DNA of 64,000 bases, from positions 1 through 64,000 of the forward strand of contig NZ_JOHY01000018.1 in NCBI RefSeq assembly GCF_000721495.1. The letters are read 5' to 3'. Positions 43,067 to 51,048 of this stretch are shown here, piece after piece (the stretch's first letter is position 1; every line of letters starts with the position of its first letter). The position numbers and the translations under genes are program-made. The stretch comes from Streptomyces sp. NRRL F-5123. GTDB lineage: Bacteria > Actinomycetota > Actinomycetes > Streptomycetales > Streptomycetaceae. The notes beneath the pieces were generated by a model. That model saw only the letters and a program-made list of their open reading frames with translations, had not been told where the DNA came from and made no database searches.

Positions 43067-44272
43067 GTGGTCACAGCAGGGCGGAAGCAGCCGGAACCCG
43101 GGACGGGGACCGGGGTGCCGACGGTCTACGACGTGGCCGAGCACGCCGGCGTGTCCATCGCCACAGTTTCCCGCGTCTACCGCTCCCCCGACGCCGTACG
43201 CGCCCCCACCCGCGAGAAGGTGCTCGCCGCCGCCCGGGAGCTGGGCTACGTCCCCAGCGGCGCCGCCCGCGGGCTGGCCAGCAAGAGCACCGGCATCCTC
43301 GGCCTGTGCTTCCCCGACTGCACCGACCCGGAGACGGACACCCCGGGGGACGGCGACGAGAACGCGGCGACGCTGTACGCCGACCACATCATCCGCGGCA
43401 TGGAGCGCGCCGCCCGCAACCGCGGCTACGCCCTGCTGGTCGCCGCCTCCCTGCGCGACGGGCCGACGAACCTGGTGGCCACCCTGGCCGGGCACGTGGA
43501 CGGCTTCGCCGTGATGTCCCGCACGGTCGACGCCAAGGACCTGGAGACGGTCTCGCGCCGGATGCCGGTGGTCACGCTCGCCGGGCCGCCGGAGCTGGCG
43601 CACCTGGACAACGTGCAGGTCGACAACCGCAGCGGGCAGCGGGAGCTGACACGCCATCTGATCAGGCACCACGGGCTGACCGAGCTGACCTTCGTCGGCG
43701 GTCCGCCGGACTCCCCCGACGCGGAGGAGCGCTTCCTCGGCTACCAGGACGCGTGCCGGGAGGCGGGCCTGCCCGTCCCGGCGGAACCCGCGCTGCGCGG
43801 CGCGCTCACCAGGACCGCCGGCCGGGAGGCGGCCCGCGCGCTCATCGACGGCCCGCACGGCACCGCCGGCCTGCCCGGCGGACTGCTGCTGGCCAACGAC
43901 CAGATGGCGGTGGGTGCGCTGGAGGAGCTGGCGGCGCACGGCGTGCGAGTCCCGCAGGACGTCGCGGTGACCGGCTTCGACGGCATCCCCCTCGGGGCGA
44001 TGGCCCAGCCGCCGCTGACCACCGTGCGGCAGCCCAGCAGGCGCATCGGCGAGGAGGCCGTGGCGCTCCTGGTCGACCGTGTCGCCGCCCCGCAGCGCGA
44101 CCCGCACTCCCTCGTGCTGCCGGTCACCCTGGTCCTGCGCGCGAGCTGCGGCTGCCCCGAGCCCGAGCCGCCCCGCGGCGCGGATGGGACCGTCCGGTCC
44201 GGCTGCGCCCCGCGGGACGCAGCCGCTCAGAGCACGCCGGCCGTTGCCTCGGGGAGTTCGAACACGCCGTAG
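43067..44272 (+). CDS. LacI-family regulator of the alpha-glucosidase gene
   Basis: A 401-residue LacI protein. GTG 43067 is chosen because GGAGGAG is 6 bases upstream; a GTG at 43022 would place the operator in the coding region. The HTH and hinge are typical (TVYDVAEHAGVSIATVSRVYRSP ... GLASKSTGILG), followed by the sugar-binding core (LLLANDQMAVGALEEL, DVAVTGFDGIPLG, TTVRQPSRRIGEEA). The Cys-rich tail RASCGCPEPEPPRG is usual in maltose-type regulators. It probably represses the convergent GH13 gene and itself through matching operators, with a malto-oligosaccharide or trehalose-like inducer. Its last 46 bases overlap the end of the GH13 gene on the other strand. Confidence 0.88.
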   Translation: MVTAGRKQPEPGTGTGVPTVYDVAEHAGVSIATVSRVYRSPDAVRAPTREKVLAAARELGYVPSGAARGLASKSTGILGLCFPDCTDPETDTPGDGDENAATLYADHIIRGMERAARNRGYALLVAASLRDGPTNLVATLAGHVDGFAVMSRTVDAKDLETVSRRMPVVTLAGPPELAHLDNVQVDNRSGQRELTRHLIRHHGLTELTFVGGPPDSPDAEERFLGYQDACREAGLPVPAEPALRGALTRTAGREAARALIDGPHGTAGLPGGLLLANDQMAVGALEELAAHGVRVPQDVAVTGFDGIPLGAMAQPPLTTVRQPSRRIGEEAVALLVDRVAAPQRDPHSLVLPVTLVLRASCGCPEPEPPRGADGTVRSGCAPRDAAAQSTPAVASGSSNTP

Positions 44273-45822
44273 GAGAAGGGGGCCGCCGCGATGCCCGCCG
44301 GGGTCAGCTCCACGCCGTGGACGGCGAGGGGCGAGGCGCCGGTCGGGGGGAAGGGAGCCGTCGCGGGCGTGGCTCGGCCGTTGACGACCACGAGGTGGCG
44401 GTCGCCCCTGAGGTAGACGAAGGGGTAGTCGCGGTGGAGGACGCGGACCGGGGCGGTGGCGCCGAGGGCGGGGGTGGAACGGCGGAGGGCGATGAGACGG
44501 CGGACGTGGTGGAGGAGGGAGGCCTCGTCGGCCCGGGCGGCGGCCACCGTGGGGCGGTCGGGGGCCGGGTCCACGGGAAGGTAGCACTGGTCGGGCGGCG
44601 CGGTGGAGAAGCCCGCGTTGGCGGAGTCGTCCCACTGCATGGGCGTACGGGAGCCCTGGCGCGCCTCGGAGTCGAGCTGGCTGCCCTCCTTGTCCGGCAG
44701 CCCCGGCACGTACCGCATGCCGATCTCGTCGCCGTAGTAGATGACGGGCACCGAGGGCCAGGTGAGCTGGAAGGCGAAGGCGGGGGCGACCATGTCGCGG
44801 GTACGGGGGCCGCAGGTCAGCCGGGAGAAGTCGTGGTTGGCGGTGGGGAGCGCGACGTGGCCCGCGCCGTCGATCGCGGCGTCGGCCTCCTGCCAGGCGT
44901 CGACAAAGGTGGCCATCGAGCCGCGGCCCTCGGGGTCGAAGTAGCAAGGAGCGCCGTCCGCCCACGCGCCCTGGCTGCCGGTGCCGTTGTCCCACAGGGA
45001 GCGCAGCGCGGGCCCCGTGAAGTGCAGGAAGAAGTCCGCGTGGAAGCCGGCCGGCACGGCGGTCCCGGGGTCCCCCCACTCGGACAGCAGGATGCGGCCG
45101 GGGTAGGCGGTGTCGATCCAGTCCCGCATCTCGCCCCACAGCCTGCCGGTCTCGACCAGGCCCGGATCGTCCTTGACCAGCGAGGCGGCCATGTCGACGC
45201 GGAAGCCCGAGACGCCCCGGTCGAACCAGTGGCCCATGATCTCCCGTAGCGCGGCCCGGTTGGCCTGCGGTCCCGGCGCCGTCACCGGCTGCCGCCAGGG
45301 CTCGGCGGGGTCCGTCCGCGCGTAGCCGAAGTTGAGGGCGGGCTGGATCGGATAGAAGTTGGCCAGGTAGTAGCCGCCGCGGGCGGCGTGGTTGGGAATC
45401 CAGCCGCGCACCGGGGAGGCGATGCGGTCGGACCAGATGTAGCGGTGGTCGTCGGGGTTCCGGACCGCTTCGAGGAACCAGGGGTGCCGGTGCGAGGTGT
45501 GCCCGGGCACGAGGTCGAACATGACGCGCATACCGCGGGCGCGGGCGGCCTCGATGAGGGCGTCGGCGTCCTCGTTCGTCCCGTAGCGGGGGGCGACGGT
45601 CAGATAGTCGGTGACGTCGTAGCCGCCGTCGCCGAAGGTCGAGTCGAAGCAGGGGCTGAGCCAGAGCGTGTCCACGCCGAGCCAGGACAGGTGGTCGAGA
45701 CGCTGTGTGACGCCCCGGAGGTCCCCGATGCCGTCGCCGTCCGAGTCGGCGAAGGTCGCCGGGTAGATCTGGTACAGCACCGCCTCCGAGAGCCAGGACG
45801 GCGGGTTTCGGTGTGCGCTCAC
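44227..45822 (-). CDS. GH13 alpha-glucosidase-type enzyme
   Basis: A 531-residue cytoplasmic enzyme with no signal peptide, of the GH13 alpha-glucosidase/oligo-1,6-glucosidase/trehalose-synthase group. Conserved regions: VLYQIYPATFADSDGDGIGD, region I DLVPGHTSHRHPWF, region II GFRVDMAASLV with the nucleophile Asp, region III LLSEWGDP with the acid Glu, and region IV TANHDFSR, then RTPMQWD. It should hydrolyse imported alpha-glucosides to glucose. GTG 45822 is preceded by AGGAGGAC. Expression is probably controlled by the LacI protein through TGTAAGCGCATACA at 45919. Confidence 0.88.
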   Translation of the reverse strand: MSAHRNPPSWLSEAVLYQIYPATFADSDGDGIGDLRGVTQRLDHLSWLGVDTLWLSPCFDSTFGDGGYDVTDYLTVAPRYGTNEDADALIEAARARGMRVMFDLVPGHTSHRHPWFLEAVRNPDDHRYIWSDRIASPVRGWIPNHAARGGYYLANFYPIQPALNFGYARTDPAEPWRQPVTAPGPQANRAALREIMGHWFDRGVSGFRVDMAASLVKDDPGLVETGRLWGEMRDWIDTAYPGRILLSEWGDPGTAVPAGFHADFFLHFTGPALRSLWDNGTGSQGAWADGAPCYFDPEGRGSMATFVDAWQEADAAIDGAGHVALPTANHDFSRLTCGPRTRDMVAPAFAFQLTWPSVPVIYYGDEIGMRYVPGLPDKEGSQLDSEARQGSRTPMQWDDSANAGFSTAPPDQCYLPVDPAPDRPTVAAARADEASLLHHVRRLIALRRSTPALGATAPVRVLHRDYPFVYLRGDRHLVVVNGRATPATAPFPPTGASPLAVHGVELTPAGIAAAPFSYGVFELPEATAGVL

Positions 45823-45918
45823 GGTGTGCTGTGTCCTCCTGTGGTCCCGCGGGCGGCGGCCGGACCGGTCGCCGCGCCTCGGGGTGCCCCTTTGACGTCG
45901 TGCGAGTCTAGGACTTCA

Positions 45919-45932
45919 TGTAAGCGCATACA
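45919..45932. promoter_or_regulatory. LacI-type operator of the GH13 gene
   Basis: TGTAAGCGCATACA, a near-palindrome about the central GCGC, lies 97 bases before the GH13 start and matches the operator at 43033 in 12 of 14 positions when one is read in reverse complement. Confidence 0.72.
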
Positions 45933-46593
45933 AGCAGGGGTCGGGCGAGACGTGCTCGACGCGGGCGAGACCTGCCTGTGGGACTTGTCGCGTTCCTCTT
46001 TCCGGGCCGTCGGTTCGCCCCGGCCGCACTCGCGGCGGTGCGGGACGACCACCCCCGCGCCCGGGCGGCCGCCGTCGGCGGTCGTGGCGGTCCTGCCGAC
46101 GGCGGCTTGGGCGCCGGACTCCTCCCACGCCTTGCGGTCGTTGCGGTTCCAGGCAGGTGGCCGGCGGCCCGGGGCGGTCGACAACGCCGCCTGCTGCCGA
46201 CCTGGCCCACCCGCGCCGGCACCACCGGGTGAGCCGCAGCACTCAACGACCTGGCGGTCACTGCCGCCCCGCACGCCGTCCACCGGGATCCAGCCGCACC
46301 TGGATCGTGGCACCAGCTGGTCCCGCCGCCCAACCGTCGGGCGAACGGCTCCGACATCGCCCAATCAAGTTCAGCAGCGGCCTACATTTATCACTTTTGC
46401 ACCAGACGCAGCATTGAGGGAAATTCCGGTCAGCACCCGCCCACCTCAGGCCCACCGAAACGCCGACTCCCATCCATAACCGATCAGTTATCGATACGGA
46501 ACCAAGCGACATAATAGAACCACCCATTCCGGCACGTCCTCCTGGGAGGATCCAAGGGCGGGGCAAAGTGTCCCCAGAGGGAGGGGAATTCAC
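45933..46593. other. Intergenic region turning AT-richer; no gene recognised
   Basis: The first 400 bases carry overlapping frames on both strands with no recognisable protein. From about 46360 base composition drops sharply and includes TAACCGATCAGTTA (46477-46490, inverted TAAC/GTTA) and CATAAT, a likely -10 element, near 46510. This AT-richer part is presumably the promoter of the small secreted gene at 46594. Confidence 0.5.
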
Positions 46594-47118
46594 GTGAAGA
46601 GCTTCCTTAAGGGCAGGGCGATGCGAGCAGGATTGGCGATTCTCGCCCTCGGCGCCATCGGTCTCGCAGGCAGCGGCACGGCCAATGCGGCGGACCACGT
46701 TGTCACGCCCGCCGGCGTGGCGGGCACGATGATCCAAAACTTCAACACGCACAACTGCTTGGACGACAGCGAAACCTACGGCATGCGTGCGATTCCCTGC
46801 GTCGACGGAAACACGCACCAGCAGTGGACGTACGAGGATTTCGCCGGCAAGTTCATAACGAAGAACGGCTATACCCACCGGTGCCTCGACGACAGCGTGA
46901 CCTACGGGCTGCGCGCAATCTCATGCGACGAGGGCAACCCGCACCAGTTGTTCTACTACCTCCGCGAGGTCACGAATGCGGACATTCACCCGGGCTACCA
47001 GATCGAGAGCGAAGAGCTGAGCCTGTGCCTGGACGACAGCCCGACGTACGGCTTGCGCAACGCCCCTTGCACGTTCGAATACAACGACCACCAAAGGTGG
47101 TTCAGCCTCGTTTACTGA
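46594..47118 (+). CDS. Small secreted three-repeat beta-trefoil-like protein
   Basis: A 174-residue exported protein: signal peptide ending ANA-AD at residue 32, then three repeats of about 45 residues, each with the core CLDDS-x-TYG-(L/M)R-x-(I/A)-x-C and most ending in HQ-x-W/F. This is the pattern of a ricin-type trefoil lectin with the sugar-site Asp and a Cys pair in each lobe, but the module makes up the whole mature protein. Its GC content is visibly lower than its neighbours and codon use is less biased, hinting at transfer. GGAGGGG precedes GTG 46594. It could bind cell-wall glycans or act as a competition or scaffold protein; no function is established. Confidence 0.75.
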   Translation: MKSFLKGRAMRAGLAILALGAIGLAGSGTANAADHVVTPAGVAGTMIQNFNTHNCLDDSETYGMRAIPCVDGNTHQQWTYEDFAGKFITKNGYTHRCLDDSVTYGLRAISCDEGNPHQLFYYLREVTNADIHPGYQIESEELSLCLDDSPTYGLRNAPCTFEYNDHQRWFSLVY

Positions 47119-47362
47119 CGCCGTCGCGAGCGAGCCACAGGGGGGGGTCGCATTTCGGTGGTGAAGTTCGATCAGCTGATTGTTTCAGCTGGCACGCGTC
47201 ACTCGGCCGGACGACAGTGAATTGTTCCGGTTCTGGTGGAGACTCTGATGTGCCCCGGCGCGCGCGACGTCACCGCGTGACCCGGCGGCGGGCCGTGGCG
47301 CGGGCGCGCGTTCGGGACCGCACCGGGTCAGGCCGGGCTTCTCGCCCCTCCGGCCGGTGAGT

Positions 47363-48055
47363 TCAGTCCGCTCCGGGAAGCGTCCGAGGCAGCCAGAACC
47401 GTGGCATCACGCTCGCGTCAAAGCCGGTGATCGCGCCGATGCGGTCGCCGGCGACCGTGATGACGAGCAGGGTGTACCCCCGGTGGAGACCCGCGTGCTG
47501 GTCGGCCGTGTACATACCGAACGCGGGCCGGCCGCTCGCGCGGGTCCGCACCATGCGGTACGACCGGTCGGGCCGGAAGGTGACGGTCATGAGGATGCGA
47601 CGTGCCACATCGAATCCCCGGTATTCCGGCAGGGCAGGCGGCACGGAGAATCGGACGTCCGCGACGAACATCCCTACCGGCGCGTCGAGGTCGGCCCGTT
47701 CGAGCGCGTCGGTCAGCCGGGCCACGAGTTGGTGTACGGCCGCGCTGTCCGGCCGGCCGGCGGGACTGCCGCGCCCTGCGTCCGCCAGGTGGTTGTCGAT
47801 GGTGGCCCGCGCCCGTTCGAGGGCGCTCTGTACCGATTCCCGGGATGCGTCGAGCATCGTGGCCACCTCGCACGCGCGGTAGCCGAGTACGTCGCGCAGC
47901 ACGAGTGCGGCGCGCTGCCGCGGCGGCAGCAGTTGCAGGGCTGTGATGAAGGCGAGCGAGATGGCCCCGGTGGTCTCGTAGCGGGCCTCCGGACCGGGTG
48001 CCTGGTCGACGAGGTCGTCCAGCAGCACGCCCGGACAGGGTTCCGGCCACGGGGG
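47363..48055 (-). pseudogene. N-terminally truncated ECF sigma factor (sigma-4 and SnoaL-like part only)
   Basis: From about 48055 the minus strand reads RPPWPEPCPGVLLDDLVDQ, the linker of SigJ/SigG-like ECF factors, then the sigma-4 domain (LQLLPPRQRAALVLRDVLGY, EVATMLDASRESVQSALERA) and a SnoaL-like C-terminal domain to the stop at 47363. The sigma-2 domain of about 130 residues that binds the -10 element and core polymerase is absent; upstream there is only a low-complexity tandem repeat and unrelated sequence. A functional sigma factor cannot be made, so the gene has lost its 5' part. Confidence 0.7.
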
Positions 48056-48083
48056 GCGTCGCTGGTGCCGGTCGGCTCGGGCA

Positions 48084-48125
48084 GGGCCGGATCGGGGAGC
48101 GGGGCCGGATCGGGGGGCGGGGCCG
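48084..48125. repeat. 18-bp tandem repeat at the broken end of the sigma gene
   Basis: GGGCCGGATCGGGGAGCG (48084-48101) is followed directly by a copy differing at one base (48102-48119) and the first bases of a third. It lies just beyond the point where sigma-factor homology ends, so it may mark the deletion junction. Confidence 0.75.
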
Positions 48126-48299
48126 CGCTGCGTGGTGTGCGGCGCCGTCGGGCAGTCCCGACAGCGCCGCACGCTCCCGACGGCACGGCCGGCGGTCGGC
48201 CCTTTGCGCGGGCACGGCCGTACGGTCGAGGCGCGGCCTGCGGTGCCGGGGCCGTCCGGCCGGCGCGGGCCGCGCGTTCAGGCGTGGGGCGGTCCTGCC

Positions 48300-50735
48300 T
48301 CAGTCCAGGTCGGGCAGGCCGATCTCGACCGGGCCGAGCGTGCGTGCCGATGTCGCGGGGGAACCGCTGACCGGTGCGAACGGCAGCTTCGGGGCGCCGT
48401 CCCGCTCGACGAGGTACGAGTGGCCGGCGCGCAGCGGCACGGTGAACCGGGACGCCGAGGTCGGGCCGACCACCGTGCGGCCGTCCGCGACGACCTTGAC
48501 CCGCTGGCCCGGCCAGGGGTTCCGCACCTGCTGGGCGACGTTCGCGCCGGCCTCGATCGCGACCGTCACCGGCGCGCCGTCGCGCAACTGCACGTCGACC
48601 CTGCTCCTGTGCTGGATGAACACGGTGGCGTCCGCGTTCCAGCCGGTGGGCGCCGCGGGTGCGATGCGCAGCAGCCCGTCGTAGTCCTGGACGAGCGCGT
48701 CCTGCAGCGCCGTTGCCACGACCGCGCCCTGCTCGGCGTACGGCTCCTGGTAGGTGGCGCCGAAGGACGCCAGGCCCGAGGGGCGCTTCTGGTAGGCCTC
48801 GGTGAGGTCGACCAGTTCCTTCGCCATGTCGTCGCCCAGGCCGAGCCGCGCCGCCTCGATCGGGTCGAAGCTCCAGTCGTTGTGCTCCACGTAGGGGCGG
48901 TCGGTGAAGGTGCGCGCGGCCAGGTCGGACAGCGGGCCGCTGTCGCCGATCAGCCCGTAGGGCCAGACCGGTTCGAGGCCGAGGTTCTCCTGGTTGTGGG
49001 TCTTCACGGCCTGCTGGTACGACTGGCCGATCACGTCCTGCGCGGTGGCGTCGGCGGACGGGTCGAGCTGCTGCGTCATGGTCGCCGCGTCCGTGCGCGG
49101 GTAGGGCAGGACCTTCGGCAGTGCGGCGGTCAGCTCCGCCACCAGGTCCTGGTCGCGGTGCAGCAGTTGCGCGGCCTGGATCACCTCGGGGAAGACCGCG
49201 GTCATGGCGGCGATGTCGGTTGTCGGGTCACTGACGTCCCACTGCGTCTCGTGCGCGTTGGACGGGCTGGTGTGCAGCCGGCCGTCCGCGCCCACCTCGG
49301 CGTACGACAGCATGAACCGGGCCCAGCCGGCCATCAGCGGGTAGTTCTGCCGCAGGAAGTCCAGGTCGTCCGTGGCCTGGTAGGTCTGCCAGGCGAACAG
49401 CGAGACCTCCGCGCCCGTGCTCAGCGTCCTGACGTTGTAGTTGGCCGGGCCCTGCGAGCTGCAGTTCAGGTACGGGTTGGCACCCCACTGGCCGTTGGCG
49501 AGGTGCACCTGGACGCCGACACCGTTGAACCGCATGGTCTCCGGCGTGCACGCGCCGGCCGAGCCGGGGAACTGGCTCGCCGTCCAGGCAAGGGTGTTCG
49601 GCAGGGCGTCGCGGTAGAGGGCGAAGTACGCGTCGTTGTTGGCGTACGCGCCGGCGCCCAGGTTCGCCGTGACCAGCATCCGCAGGTTCCAGCCCCAGTA
49701 CGACGCCGGGTCCCAGGAGTGCGTGTCGCCGGCCGAGTCGAACAGGTCGGCGACGCCTGCCTGCGAGCCGGGGCGCACGGTGCCGCGCTCCGCCGCCGCT
49801 GCGAACAGGCTGATCGTGCGCAGGTTCGCCAGGTACTGGGCCGAGCCGTCGGGCGAGGACAGGTTCATCAGCCCGACGCTGCTCCAGTAGTGGTGCCACC
49901 AGGCCGCGGTCCTGCCGGGCACCGACGCGGCGGCACTGCCCGCCAGCAGCCGCTCGGCGGTGGCGGAGGGGTCACCGCCGGTCCACCGTGGCGAGGCAAC
50001 GGCGATGCGGAACGAGCCGTTCGGCCTGGGCTTGACGCTCACCTGCACCGTCAGCGGGTCGACGACGCCGGCGTGCACGTCACGGCCGGTCGCGGTGACG
50101 GCGGCGAGCGCGCCGAACGTCTCCCCGCCGCCGCCCGGTTGGGTGTCGTCCTTCCAGGTCTGCGCGAGCGTGCCGGCCGTGGAGCTCGCCGACGCGGTCG
50201 GCGTACGCGGCTGCCACAGGTGCAGCCGCGCCGTCTGCACGGCCGCCGGGTCGGCTCCGGTCACGTCGACGACGAGCTGGTCGGTGTCGGAGCGTACGTA
50301 GGTGGTGGCCGTCATACCGCCGCCGGACTGGGTGAACGTGCCGTCGTACAGGTCGAGTCGGCCCTTGTAGTCGGGGGCGCTCGTCAGCTTCGCCAGCCCC
50401 GGTACGACGAGCTGGCCGGGTGACAGCCGGTCCGGCAGGGTGTCGGCCCTGTTCAGCTGCACGGTCAGGCCGTTCTCGTCCCACACGCCGACGCCGAGGC
50501 TGCCGTTGCCCAGCGGCATGGCCTGTGCGGAGGCGGTGTTGGGCCGGCCGAGGACCACGTCGGAGCTGTGGACCACACCGGGGACGTCGACGTGGAACGA
50601 CCCGTCGTGCCACGCCGTGGTCGCCGTCGTGGACGCGCTCGCCGCCGGGGCCTGCCCGATCAGCGCCACGCCCATGACGTAGGCGAGCAGCATCACCGAA
50701 ACCGACCGGCGGGTTCTTCGATCACCATGAGACAT
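48300..50735 (-). CDS. Secreted DUF5703/GH95-like glycoside hydrolase
   Basis: An 811-residue exported protein with a signal peptide (SASTT near 36). The N-terminal sandwich domain holds GRPNTASAQAMPLGNGSLGVGVW and LNRADTLPDRLSPG, the opening of DUF5703 and GH95-like enzymes. A long all-helical toroid from about 265 to 690 includes WWHHYWSSVGLM, SYWGWNLRMLVTANLGAG, HETQWDVSDPTTDIAAM and HNQENLGLEPVWPYGLIGD, and a C-terminal sandwich follows. It probably cleaves fucosyl, galactosyl or related residues from plant glycans; the bond is not known. It diverges from a GH27 alpha-galactosidase gene across 298 bases. Confidence 0.78.
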   Translation of the reverse strand: MSHGDRRTRRSVSVMLLAYVMGVALIGQAPAASASTTATTAWHDGSFHVDVPGVVHSSDVVLGRPNTASAQAMPLGNGSLGVGVWDENGLTVQLNRADTLPDRLSPGQLVVPGLAKLTSAPDYKGRLDLYDGTFTQSGGGMTATTYVRSDTDQLVVDVTGADPAAVQTARLHLWQPRTPTASASSTAGTLAQTWKDDTQPGGGGETFGALAAVTATGRDVHAGVVDPLTVQVSVKPRPNGSFRIAVASPRWTGGDPSATAERLLAGSAAASVPGRTAAWWHHYWSSVGLMNLSSPDGSAQYLANLRTISLFAAAAERGTVRPGSQAGVADLFDSAGDTHSWDPASYWGWNLRMLVTANLGAGAYANNDAYFALYRDALPNTLAWTASQFPGSAGACTPETMRFNGVGVQVHLANGQWGANPYLNCSSQGPANYNVRTLSTGAEVSLFAWQTYQATDDLDFLRQNYPLMAGWARFMLSYAEVGADGRLHTSPSNAHETQWDVSDPTTDIAAMTAVFPEVIQAAQLLHRDQDLVAELTAALPKVLPYPRTDAATMTQQLDPSADATAQDVIGQSYQQAVKTHNQENLGLEPVWPYGLIGDSGPLSDLAARTFTDRPYVEHNDWSFDPIEAARLGLGDDMAKELVDLTEAYQKRPSGLASFGATYQEPYAEQGAVVATALQDALVQDYDGLLRIAPAAPTGWNADATVFIQHRSRVDVQLRDGAPVTVAIEAGANVAQQVRNPWPGQRVKVVADGRTVVGPTSASRFTVPLRAGHSYLVERDGAPKLPFAPVSGSPATSARTLGPVEIGLPDLD

Positions 50736-50957
50736 CCGAGGTGCTCCACTCGACGCTGTACCGGGACCGGAACAGGGAAGCAGTAGACATCGGATGGGTC
50801 AACCACTATCGATCAAATATGCACATGCGGTTGGCCTATTGCCCCCTATAGATCGGGCGTTCTGTGTGTATGGGCGCTTCATGCCCGACCAGGTGCTCTT
50901 GTCACGACATACACCCATGACAGCTGATGGATTTTGTTGATTCATCGGATGAGTGTG

Positions 50958-50986
50958 TTGACTCGGTGGTGGATCGTGCGTAAAAC
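50958..50986 (+). promoter_or_regulatory. Promoter of the alpha-galactosidase gene
   Basis: TTGACT (50958-50963), a 17-base spacer and TAAAAC (50981-50986) make a good housekeeping-type promoter 63 bases before ATG 51049. The surrounding 200 bases are unusually AT-rich for this window and contain CATCGGATG twice (50788-50796 and 50943-50951), once nearer each divergent gene. Confidence 0.55.
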
Positions 50987-51048
50987 GGGGGCGGTTGATC
51001 GGCAGGCACACCGTGCTTCTGCCGTAGATCCCGTTGAGGAGCCGCGCG

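Noticed and set aside
45819..46364. Overlapping open frames upstream of the GH13 gene, considered as a degraded transposase or regulator
   Set aside because: No transposase motif, terminal inverted repeats or recognisable domain; the frames cross the LacI-type operator.
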